From: Candidatus Pelagibacterales bacterium
GTDB lineage: Bacteria; Pseudomonadota; Alphaproteobacteria; Pelagibacterales; AG-422-B15
NCBI GenBank assembly: GCA_016777745.1
Contig: JADHQX010000074.1
Coordinates: 1 to 6,697, forward strand
Length of the DNA: 6,697 bases
Direction: 5' to 3'
Part shown: one piece after another, positions 1 to 6,327 of the stretch
How positions within the stretch are numbered: the first letter of the stretch is position 1
How the letters are laid out: every line of letters starts with the position of its first letter
Notes under the pieces: model-generated
What the model was told of the DNA's origin: nothing
Databases searched by the model: none
Seen by the model: the letters and a program-made list of their open reading frames with translations, nothing else
Made by a program: the position numbers and the translations under genes

Positions 1-147
<147 letters not shown>

Positions 148-172
148 TTAATTGAAATAAATAAAATTAAAG

Positions 173-193
173 AATTAAGAATATTTCTTAATT
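173..193. repeat. Perfect AT-rich inverted repeat spanning the rpmA stop codon
   Basis: The arms AATTAAGAA (173-181) and TTCTTAATT (185-193) are perfect 9-base reverse complements around a 3-base centre. The rpmA stop codon (188-190, minus strand) lies inside one arm. On the minus strand the repeat is followed by a T-rich run toward obg. It could form a weak hairpin in the rpmA-obg mRNA and act in partial termination, processing or 3'-end protection. It contains only two G-C pairs, so it is not a typical strong intrinsic terminator. In DNA this AT-rich, a chance origin is possible. Confidence 0.4.
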
Positions 194-451
194 AACTGTA
201 TTTGGTGCAACAGAAATATAAGTCTTTCCATTTTTCTTTTTTCCAAATGACACTACTCCCTCTATAAGTGAGAAAATTGTATGATCTTTTCCAAGACCAA
301 CATTATCTCCAGGATGCCATTTTGTTCCACGTTGACGTGCAATTATGTTTCCAGGTATAACAGCTTCACCACCAAACTTTTTAATACCAAGCCTTCTACC
401 GGCCGAGTCTCTTCCATTCCTAGATGAACCACCTGCTTTTTTATGTGCCAT
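188..451 (-). CDS. rpmA: 50S ribosomal protein L27 (bL27)
   Basis: This 87-residue protein is full length for bacterial L27, which sits near the peptidyl-transferase centre of the 50S subunit. It shows the family signature: N-terminal [22 protein letters not shown], then KKFGGE, the [15 protein letters not shown] segment (residues 34-48) and the [14 protein letters not shown] block. The N-terminus has no cleavable extension of the Firmicutes kind, so Ala2 would be mature after Met removal. The start lies 6 bp after the rplU stop. An AGGA (462-465, minus strand) at the 3' end of rplU is 10 bases upstream of the ATG and would serve as its ribosome binding site, consistent with coupled translation of the two proteins. 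Confidence 0.98.
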   Translation of the reverse strand: MAHKKAGGSSRNGRDSAGRRLGIKKFGGEAVIPGNIIARQRGTKWHPGDNVGLGKDHTIFSLIEGVVSFGKKKNGKTYISVAPNTVN

Positions 452-457
452 TGAGTA

Positions 458-886
458 CTATTCCTTTGCCTTAGCTGCAGTTTTTTTCTTTACGGCTTTT
501 TTCTTTGCTGGAGCTTCAATAACTTCCTCTACTTTTACTACTTTTTCAGCTTTTACTTTTGGAAATGTTAACCCAGGTACCTCAATATCAAGGACTTTTA
601 AAAATGTTATGTCCTGCTTATGACCATTTTTTCTTCTGAAGTTTTTTCTTCTTTGCTTCTTAAAAACAAGAATTTTTCTGTCTCTATCTTGTTTAATAAT
701 TTCAAACTTAACTTTAGCATCTTTAATATTTGGGCTACCTAGACTTAAATCCTTACCATCAGAAGCAAATAAAACTTCATCTATAGTAATTTGCTCTCCA
801 CCCTCACCAGCAATCTTGTTAACTGTTAGAACAGTATCACCTGATACCTTATATTGTTTACCACCACTGGATATTACTGCGAACAT
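458..886 (-). CDS. rplU: 50S ribosomal protein L21 (bL21) with Lys/Ala-rich C-terminal tail
   Basis: This 142-residue protein is bacterial L21, a 23S rRNA-binding 50S protein. The start [14 protein letters not shown] matches the family's M(Y/F)AVI..GGKQYKV opening. The basic RNA-binding signature [16 protein letters not shown] lies at residues 76-91. The conserved core (about 103 residues in E. coli) ends near residue 102. Residues 103-142 form a low-complexity Lys/Ala/Glu/Val tail ([19 protein letters not shown] at the end), a type of extension common in alphaproteobacterial L21. It is the first gene of the leftward rplU-rpmA-obg cluster. A strong promoter-like sequence lies just upstream, giving a predicted leader of about 30 bases. 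No Shine-Dalgarno sequence is obvious in that AT-rich leader. Confidence 0.98.
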   Translation of the reverse strand: MFAVISSGGKQYKVSGDTVLTVNKIAGEGGEQITIDEVLFASDGKDLSLGSPNIKDAKVKFEIIKQDRDRKILVFKKQRRKNFRRKNGHKQDITFLKVLDIEVPGLTFPKVKAEKVVKVEEVIEAPAKKKAVKKKTAAKAKE

Positions 887-904
887 AATTTATGAATTCT
901 TGTT

Positions 905-932
905 TTGAATGTTAAAGTCTGGTGAATATAAC
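905..932 (+). promoter_or_regulatory. Possible sigma70-type promoter for the rightward operon (weak)
   Basis: TTGAAT (905-910, 4 of 6 matches to TTGACA) and TATAAC (927-932, 5 of 6 matches to TATAAT) are 16 bases apart. Transcription would begin near 939 and give a leader of roughly 128 bases before the DUF1015 ATG. Its -10 overlaps the -10 of the leftward rplU promoter on the other strand. In DNA this AT-rich, such matches arise often by chance, so this is only a candidate. Confidence 0.25.
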
Positions 933-952
933 CCCACCTCTATTTATGTCAA
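925..952 (-). promoter_or_regulatory. Sigma70-type promoter for rplU-rpmA-obg
   Basis: Read on the minus strand, a perfect TTGACA (947-952) is followed after 16 bases by TATATT (925-930; 5 of 6 matches to TATAAT). Transcription would start near 918, about 30 bases before the rplU ATG. The location directly upstream of a highly expressed ribosomal-protein gene supports it. The spacer is GC-richer than its surroundings. Confidence 0.7.
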
Positions 953-1066
953 TAGATGATATTATACAGAAAAACTAGGCTTTATAAGCATTTTAAGGTA
1001 ACATTTTTCTAACAATTAACTAGAATAAATAATATCAAATCTACTAAGATCTGGAATAAATCAGGT

Positions 1067-2287
1067 ATGGCAATAAAAATTAGTTCATTTACAGGTTTAA
1101 GACCAATTAAAAAACTTGCTCATTCAATTGTATCATCTTCATTTGATAATTTAAGTATAAAAGAAATCAAAAAAGCATCCAAAAATATCAATTGGAATTT
1201 TTTAAATATTTTAAGTCCAGAAACTTTTTTCCCAAGTCATAGCAAGAAACAGTTAACAAATTATGTTCGTGGTTATCTTAAGAGTATGGTGGACAATCAA
1301 ATATTATTTAAGGACAATGAACCAAATTTTTATATTTATAAATTAAGTAAAAACTCAAAAGTCCAATTTGGGGTTATTGCATCAATTGAAATTAATAAAA
1401 AATCACAAAAAAATATATTACCGCATGAAAAAACTTTTATATCTAAGGAAAACTCTATCTTAAGAAATATAGAGTCTACTAAAACTCAAGTTGGTCCAGT
1501 TTATTTGACTTATAAGAATAAGAATAATTTAAAATTATTATTTAAAAAGTATTCAAATACTAAGCCAGAATATTTCTTTACAAGCGCAGGTGGAACAAAG
1601 CACTCGTTGTGGGTAACAAAAAATTTTAAAGATAGAAATTATATTTCATCACAACTATCAAAAATAGAAACTTTATATATTGCAGATGGCCATCATAGGT
1701 TTGCAGCAATATCAAAATTATTTAAAAAAACAAGTCAAAAAAATAATAAAATAAAATCAGTTCCACTTTTAGCAGCTTTGTTTGATCAGTCTTCAGTTAA
1801 AATTTTAAGTTACAATCGACTTATAAAACTTAAAAAAACTAATCCTAAGGAGATTTTAGATCTAATTAAAAAATCATTTATAGATGTAAAGCTATCTAAG
1901 TTTAAAAAACCAAATGTAAAAGGAGATGTAATGCTTTTTATATGTAATAAATGGTTTTCTTTTAATTTGCTAAATATTAATTCAAAAAAAGAGTTTTCTC
2001 ATGAAACAGATATTGATTTAATTAACTTACTTATTGTTGATAAAATTTGTCACATTAAAAAAAATGAGTATAAAAATTATCTAAATTATCTACCTGGTAA
2101 ATTTGGATACAAAGAGCTTGAGAAAAAAGTAAGAAAAAATGAAGCCGATATGGCTTTTTTTGTTTGCCCAATGACTATGCATGAGATAATGTCAATTTCT
2201 AACAGAAAAGCTACTGTACCTCAAAAATCTACTTTTTTTGATCCAAAGCTAATCGACGGACTAGTAAATTTACAAATGAAATTATAA
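1067..2287 (+). CDS. DUF1015 family protein (function unknown)
   Basis: This 406-residue protein has the hallmarks of DUF1015: the F(T)GLRP opening at residues 8-13, HEKT at 120-123, IADGHHR at 205-211, and a C-terminal PQKSTFFDPKL at 385-395. The length fits the family, and the ATG places FTGLRP where the family usually begins. No signal peptide or membrane segment is visible, so it is probably cytoplasmic. The family's biochemical role is not one I can state with confidence. Members are repeatedly found beside serA and serC in other bacteria, and here the gene is 4 bp upstream of serC, implying a role tied to serine/phosphoserine metabolism. The conserved DGHHR motif recalls ParB/sulfiredoxin-fold free serine kinases, but that resemblance is a suggestion only. 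The protein is strikingly rich in Lys, Asn, Ile and Ser and looks more AT-biased than its neighbours. Only a weak AGG, too close to the ATG, precedes the start. Confidence 0.9.
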   Translation: MAIKISSFTGLRPIKKLAHSIVSSSFDNLSIKEIKKASKNINWNFLNILSPETFFPSHSKKQLTNYVRGYLKSMVDNQILFKDNEPNFYIYKLSKNSKVQFGVIASIEINKKSQKNILPHEKTFISKENSILRNIESTKTQVGPVYLTYKNKNNLKLLFKKYSNTKPEYFFTSAGGTKHSLWVTKNFKDRNYISSQLSKIETLYIADGHHRFAAISKLFKKTSQKNNKIKSVPLLAALFDQSSVKILSYNRLIKLKKTNPKEILDLIKKSFIDVKLSKFKKPNVKGDVMLFICNKWFSFNLLNINSKKEFSHETDIDLINLLIVDKICHIKKNEYKNYLNYLPGKFGYKELEKKVRKNEADMAFFVCPMTMHEIMSISNRKATVPQKSTFFDPKLIDGLVNLQMKL

Positions 2288-2291
2288 AATT

Positions 2292-3452
2292 ATGATAAAT
2301 AAACCAAAAGTTAAACCTCCTTACCCATATTTTTCATCAGGACCATGTGCTAAACCTCCTGGATGGTCATTAAAGAATCTTGAAAATGCCGTCGTTTCTA
2401 GATCTCACAGATCAAAGGTCGGACTGGAAAGAATTCAAGAATTAATTAATAAATCTAGAGACATTCTGCAAATACCAGATGATTATCATATTGGCATTGT
2501 GCCAGCATCTGATACTGGTGCCGTAGAGATGGCAATGTGGTCAATGTTGGGTCAACGTGGAGTTGAAGTATATTCATGGGAGAACTTTGGACACGATTGG
2601 TCAATTGATGTTGGCGACCAACTACCTTTAGAAAATAAGATTGTTCAAAAAACTGACTACGGGGTTCTTCCAGATTTCTCAAATAGTAATTCTGATAATG
2701 ATATTATTTTTACATGGAATGGAACCACTGCTGGCGTGAGAATTAAAAACACTGAATGGATTAGTGATGATAGGAAAGGTCTTGTAATTTGTGATGCAAC
2801 ATCTGCTGTATTTTCAATGCACATGGATTGGCATAAATTAGACGTCGTTACTTACTCTTGGCAAAAAGTTTTAGGTAGTGAAGCGGCCCACGGAATGTTA
2901 ATTTTATCACCTAGAGCAGTAGAAAGGCTTGAAAGCTATACTCCACCATGGCCAATACCAAAAATATTTCGTCTTGCAAATAATCAAAAATTTGCGAAGG
3001 CTATATTTTCTGGCACAACCATAAATACCCCATCAATGTTGAGCATTGAAGATGCTTTAAATTCACTTAACTGGGCTTCATCAATTGGTGGTATAGATGA
3101 GCTTGTTAATATCTCTGAAAATAATTTAAAGATTGTATCTGATTGGGTTGCAACCAGTGATACATTCGAGTTTCTTGCTAAAGACCCTGAAACCTTATCT
3201 TGTACTTCTATATGTTTAATTCCAAAAGATCCTTGGTTTAAAGATTTAGACAGTGAAAAGAAATCTGATTTTATGAAGAAGGTTTGTAATGAATTAGAAT
3301 CTAATGAAGCAGGTTATGACTTAAATTCTTATAAAACAGCGCCATCTGGAATTAGAATTTGGGGAGGATCGACTGTCACAAATGAAAATGTTAAACTTGT
3401 GCTACCATGGATTGATTGGGCGTACGACCTAGTAAAATCAAATTACACTTAA
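2292..3452 (+). CDS. serC: Phosphoserine aminotransferase (Methanosarcina/alphaproteobacterial type)
   Basis: SerC transfers an amino group from glutamate to 3-phosphohydroxypyruvate, giving O-phosphoserine in the cytoplasmic serine pathway; pyridoxal phosphate (PLP) is the cofactor. The 386 residues open with PYPYFSSGPCAKPPGW (residues 10-25), typical of the branch shared by alphaproteobacteria and Methanosarcina rather than the E. coli branch. The PLP-binding Lys is K192 in TYSWQKVLGSEAAHG. D168 in ICDATSA is the likely ring-nitrogen partner, and GTTINTPSML (241-250) is the usual phosphate-contacting segment. GIRIWGG near the C-terminus (about 353-359) is also conserved. It begins 4 bp after the DUF1015 stop and its last base is shared with the serA ATG (TAATG). 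No Shine-Dalgarno sequence is seen, so coupled translation is likely. Confidence 0.97.
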   Translation: MINKPKVKPPYPYFSSGPCAKPPGWSLKNLENAVVSRSHRSKVGLERIQELINKSRDILQIPDDYHIGIVPASDTGAVEMAMWSMLGQRGVEVYSWENFGHDWSIDVGDQLPLENKIVQKTDYGVLPDFSNSNSDNDIIFTWNGTTAGVRIKNTEWISDDRKGLVICDATSAVFSMHMDWHKLDVVTYSWQKVLGSEAAHGMLILSPRAVERLESYTPPWPIPKIFRLANNQKFAKAIFSGTTINTPSMLSIEDALNSLNWASSIGGIDELVNISENNLKIVSDWVATSDTFEFLAKDPETLSCTSICLIPKDPWFKDLDSEKKSDFMKKVCNELESNEAGYDLNSYKTAPSGIRIWGGSTVTNENVKLVLPWIDWAYDLVKSNYT

Positions 3453-4393
3453 TGAATAAAATTTTAATTGCAGATAATGTTTCCAATGCTGTTTCAGAAG
3501 TATTTGATAAACATAATATTTTATATGATACAAAAGTTGGTTTATCTGAAGATGAATTAGTCTCAGAAATAAAAAATTATACAGGTTTAATTGTAAGATC
3601 TGCTGTTACAGTTACAGAAAAAATTATTAATAATGCAGAAAATCTTAAGGTAATAGGCAGACCAGGTGTGGGCGTAGATAATGTAGATCTTATCGCTGCA
3701 ACTGCTAAAGGTATAGTTGTTATGAATACCCCATTAGGCAATGTGCAGGCAACTGCAGAACTAACATTTGGAATCATTCACTCTCTAATGAGAAAAGTAA
3801 ATATTGCAAACCATTCTATGCATCAAAATAAATGGGAAAAAAAGAAATTTATTGGTAATGAGATGTTTGGCAAAACGATTGGAATAATTGGCTTTGGCAA
3901 TATCGGTAAGAAAATAAATGAAATATCTAAAGTCTATGGAATGAATGTTGTAGTTCATAGTTCTTCACTTACTGAGACAGAAGCTACGAGTTTTGAAGTA
4001 AAAAATCTTTCAGTTGAAAAGCTTTTAGAGGTTTCTGACATAATTACATTTCACAATAAACTTTCTGAAAAATCCAAGTATTTGATTAACTCTGAAACTT
4101 TAAAGTTAGTTAAAAAAAATGCTCTCATTATCAATTGTGCAAGAGGCGGACTGGTAAATGAAGAAGATATTAAGAAAGCTCTAGAGCTAGAAATGCTTGG
4201 TGGTTATGGTTGTGATGTTTATGAAAATGAACCAGAAAAAAATAGTATTTTTTCAGGTTTAGATAATGTAGTTATGACACCTCATATAGGTGCAAGTACT
4301 GTTGAGGCTCAAGAAAAAGTTGCATATCAAATTGCAGAACAAATTGTTGAATTTATAAAGAATAATAAAATTATAAATCAAGTAAACAAATAA
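3452..4393 (+). CDS. serA: D-3-phosphoglycerate dehydrogenase, short form without ACT domain
   Basis: This 313-residue D-2-hydroxyacid dehydrogenase probably oxidises 3-phosphoglycerate to 3-phosphohydroxypyruvate, the first step of serine synthesis, feeding SerC. I chose the ATG at 3452, which overlaps the serC stop as TAATG and gives the family-like start MNKILIADNV; an in-frame TTG at 3416 would add 12 residues encoded inside serC. Substrate-site R49/S50 (IVRSA) and N97, the GRPGVGVDNVD segment (69-79), the nucleotide-binding GFGNIG (147-152) and the catalytic trio R231, E260 and H278 are present with the spacing of E. coli SerA. The protein stops after the catalytic core: the further domains of long SerA (ASB plus ACT, or ACT alone) are absent, and gpmA begins 1 bp later. 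The acidic residue expected after the second Rossmann strand is replaced by S170. Another hydroxyacid substrate is possible, but coupling to serC favours SerA. Confidence 0.9.
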   Translation: MNKILIADNVSNAVSEVFDKHNILYDTKVGLSEDELVSEIKNYTGLIVRSAVTVTEKIINNAENLKVIGRPGVGVDNVDLIAATAKGIVVMNTPLGNVQATAELTFGIIHSLMRKVNIANHSMHQNKWEKKKFIGNEMFGKTIGIIGFGNIGKKINEISKVYGMNVVVHSSSLTETEATSFEVKNLSVEKLLEVSDIITFHNKLSEKSKYLINSETLKLVKKNALIINCARGGLVNEEDIKKALELEMLGGYGCDVYENEPEKNSIFSGLDNVVMTPHIGASTVEAQEKVAYQIAEQIVEFIKNNKIINQVNK

Positions 4394-4394
4394 C

Positions 4395-5117
4395 ATGAAT
4401 AGACTTATACTTATCAGACATGGTCAAAGTGTCTGGAATGCTCAAAATATATTTACAGGTTGGGTTGATGTTGAACTTACTTCTAAAGGCGTGCAAGAAG
4501 CTAAATTATCAGGAGAATTAATTAAAGATATAAACTTCAAACCCAAAGTTTGTTTTACCTCATACCTAAAAAGAGCTAAAGACACTTTAGATATTATTCT
4601 TAAAGAGATTAATGTACATGACAGCACAAGTATTAATTATAGTTGGCAATTGAATGAACGACATTATGGAAGTCTCCAAGGATTAAATAAAAAAGAAACT
4701 TTAAATAAATATGGTGAAGATCAATTTTTAAAGTGGAGAAGAAGTTATGAAACACCTCCTCCAAGATTAGACTCTTTAAGCGAAATGAATCCTAAAAATG
4801 ATCCTCTTTACTCAGAAGTAATAAGTTCTGAATTGCCATTATCCGAATGCCTAAAAGACACTTATAATAGGGTGATTCCGTATTGGAAAAAAAGTATTAC
4901 CCCATTATTAGAATCAGGAGACACTTTAATTGTGGCGCATGGGAATAGTCTTAGGGCATTATGCAAAGAATTATTTAATATTTCGGATCAGGACATAGTA
5001 AAGTTAGAAATTCCTACAGGTAATCCACTATTTTTGGATTTAGATAATAGTTGCAAAATAAAATCAGCTAGATATCTTAATCTCTCTAGGGCTGAAAAAA
5101 TCCCTGAAATTTTATAA
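4395..5117 (+). CDS. gpmA: 2,3-bisphosphoglycerate-dependent phosphoglycerate mutase
   Basis: This enzyme interconverts 3-phosphoglycerate and 2-phosphoglycerate in glycolysis/gluconeogenesis. The 240 residues match the dPGM family in length and motifs: LIRHGQSVWN with the phosphorylated H9, FTGWVDVELTSKG (20-32), R60 in TSYLKRA, LNERHYGSLQG with E88 and R89, the R115/R116 pair, and VAHGNSLRALCK with H182. The internal segment through residues 120-150 (PPPRLD, then NDPLY) identifies the full-size cofactor-dependent type rather than a small RHG phosphatase. It starts 1 bp after the serA stop with no obvious Shine-Dalgarno sequence, so translation is probably coupled to serA. In this context it links the substrate pool of SerA to lower glycolysis. 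It is 18 bp from phaA. Confidence 0.96.
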   Translation: MNRLILIRHGQSVWNAQNIFTGWVDVELTSKGVQEAKLSGELIKDINFKPKVCFTSYLKRAKDTLDIILKEINVHDSTSINYSWQLNERHYGSLQGLNKKETLNKYGEDQFLKWRRSYETPPPRLDSLSEMNPKNDPLYSEVISSELPLSECLKDTYNRVIPYWKKSITPLLESGDTLIVAHGNSLRALCKELFNISDQDIVKLEIPTGNPLFLDLDNSCKIKSARYLNLSRAEKIPEIL

Positions 5118-5124
5118 TTTTTTT

Positions 5125-5128
5125 AGGA
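5125..5128 (+). promoter_or_regulatory. Shine-Dalgarno sequence for phaA
   Basis: AGGA lies 7 bases upstream of the phaA ATG (5136), in the 18-bp gap after gpmA. It supports the chosen start. The preceding genes of the operon lack such a site. Confidence 0.75.
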
Positions 5129-5135
5129 TTTAATT

Positions 5136-6308
5136 ATGACAGACGTATTTATAACTTCCGCAACGAGAACTGGTGTTGGTTCGTTCAGTGGCTCCCTAAG
5201 TAATTTGGAGGCACATGATTTAGGAAAAATAGTAATAGAAGATTCTTTAAAAAAATCTGCTGTTCAACCACATGAAGTAGATGAAGTGATACTTGGACAA
5301 GTACTTACGGCGGGAACTGGTCAAAACCCAGCTAGACAAGCATCTATTAACGCGGGTATTGCAAAAGAAACTCCGGCGTGGGTAGTTAATCAAGTTTGTG
5401 GATCTGGATTAAGAACTGTTGCATTAGGTTTTCAAGCAATTAAAAATCAGGATGCAAATATTGTAATTGCAGGCGGTCAAGAGAGTATGAGTAGATCTCC
5501 ACATTGCATGCATTTGCGCTCAGGCACAAAGATGGGTGATGCTAAAATGATTGATACAATGATTAAAGATGGTTTATGGGATGCCTTTAATGGATATCAT
5601 ATGGGTACTACTGCAGAAAATGTAGCAGAGAAATTTCAAGTTACTAGAGATCAACAAGATGAATTTGCTTATAATTCTCAATTAAAAGCAAGCAAGGCTA
5701 AGGCAGCAGGCTTATTTAAAGATGAAATTACGCCAGTTGATATTGTAACAAGAAAAGAAACAACAGTTTTTGATCAAGACGAATATATAAAAGATAATGT
5801 TCAATTAGAAAAATTAGCATCTTTAAGACCGGCGTTTGCAAAAGATGGTTCTGTAACAGCAGCAAATGCAAGTGGTATTAATGATGGAGCAGCAGCATTG
5901 ATGTTAATGAGTGAAGCTGAGATGGAAAAAAGAAGTATTGAACCTTTAGCTAGAGTTGTATCTTGGGCAAGTGTTGGTGTTGACCCATCAATTATGGGAA
6001 CTGGGCCAATACCTTCAGTGCGCAAAGCATTAGATAAAGCTGGTTGGTCAATAGGTGACTTAGACTTAATTGAATCAAATGAAGCTTTTGCAGCTCAAGG
6101 ATGTGCTGTAAATAAAGAATTGGGTTGGGATACAAGTAAAGTTAATGTTAATGGAGGTGCAATAGCTATTGGACATCCTATAGGTGCATCTGGAGCTAGA
6201 ATTCTGGTTACATTGCTTCACCAAATGAAAAGACAAGACGCTAAAAAAGGCTTAGCAACACTTTGTATTGGTGGTGGCATGGGTATAGCACTTTGCGTTG
6301 AAAGATAA
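5136..6308 (+). CDS. phaA: Acetyl-CoA acetyltransferase (biosynthetic beta-ketothiolase)
   Basis: PhaA condenses two acetyl-CoA into acetoacetyl-CoA, the first step of polyhydroxybutyrate (PHB) synthesis; the reaction is reversible, so it can also work in breakdown. The 390 residues match the usual length of tetrameric bacterial thiolases. The nucleophile C88 lies in VNQVCGSGLR, followed by GGQESMSRSPH (113-123), NASGINDGAA (244-253), NEAFA (315-319), GGAIAIGHPIGASG with H347 (340-353), and the second catalytic cysteine C377 in LCIGGGMG. All residues needed for activity are visible. The start is set by the AGGA site and by the family-like MTDVFITSATRT. The gene is followed after 19 bp by phaB, the classic phaA-phaB pair, which favours a biosynthetic role. 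No targeting sequence is seen; the enzyme is cytoplasmic. Confidence 0.96.
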   Translation: MTDVFITSATRTGVGSFSGSLSNLEAHDLGKIVIEDSLKKSAVQPHEVDEVILGQVLTAGTGQNPARQASINAGIAKETPAWVVNQVCGSGLRTVALGFQAIKNQDANIVIAGGQESMSRSPHCMHLRSGTKMGDAKMIDTMIKDGLWDAFNGYHMGTTAENVAEKFQVTRDQQDEFAYNSQLKASKAKAAGLFKDEITPVDIVTRKETTVFDQDEYIKDNVQLEKLASLRPAFAKDGSVTAANASGINDGAAALMLMSEAEMEKRSIEPLARVVSWASVGVDPSIMGTGPIPSVRKALDKAGWSIGDLDLIESNEAFAAQGCAVNKELGWDTSKVNVNGGAIAIGHPIGASGARILVTLLHQMKRQDAKKGLATLCIGGGMGIALCVER

Positions 6309-6311
6309 AAA

Positions 6312-6317
6312 AAGGAG
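6312..6317 (+). promoter_or_regulatory. Shine-Dalgarno sequence for phaB
   Basis: AAGGAG ends 10 bases before the phaB ATG at 6328. It is the strongest ribosome binding site on the plus strand of the window and fixes the phaB start. Confidence 0.85.
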
Positions 6318-6327
6318 AAACTAAATT

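Larger units (their letters stand above)
887..1066. other. Divergent intergenic region between rplU and the DUF1015-serC operon
   Basis: These 180 AT-rich bases separate the leftward ribosomal cluster from the rightward operon and should hold both promoters. The minus-strand promoter is clear (listed separately). No plus-strand promoter is comparably strong. Candidates are TTGAAT-16-TATAAC (905-932) and an isolated TATAAG (983-988) without a good -35. A second minus-strand -10-like TGTATAAT lies with its TATAAT at 961-966, also lacking a good -35. I see no tRNA, recognisable riboswitch (including the glycine type), GC-rich terminator hairpin or credible small ORF here. Confidence 0.7.

Noticed and set aside
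345..623. A plus-strand open frame of 92 codons opposite rpmA/rplU
   Set aside because: It is the antisense shadow of two certain ribosomal protein genes and has no recognisable protein features.
939..1066. A riboswitch or other structured leader ahead of the DUF1015-serC operon
   Set aside because: I looked for glycine-riboswitch-like conserved cores and strong hairpins and saw none; the region is AT-rich without convincing pairing.
2455..2682. Minus-strand open frame inside serC, and similar ones inside serA (3577-3777), gpmA (4442-4627) and phaA (5801-6025)
   Set aside because: All lie wholly opposite well-supported genes, have no family features, and are explained by the coding bias of the sense strand.
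3416..3451. A TTG start for serA that would lengthen it by 12 residues into serC
   Set aside because: The added residues (MGVRPSKIKLHL) are not family-like, while the ATG at 3452 gives the typical MNKILIADN opening and a common TAATG overlap.
5113..5118. A perfect TATAAT at the gpmA stop as an internal promoter for phaAB
   Set aside because: No acceptable -35 lies 16-18 bases upstream, and a start 7 bases downstream would leave only about 11 leader bases, cutting into the AGGA site. Such hexamers are expected by chance in AT-rich DNA.
5114..5124. The T-run after gpmA as an intrinsic terminator
   Set aside because: There is no GC-rich hairpin before the T-run, and phaA follows at once with its own ribosome binding site.
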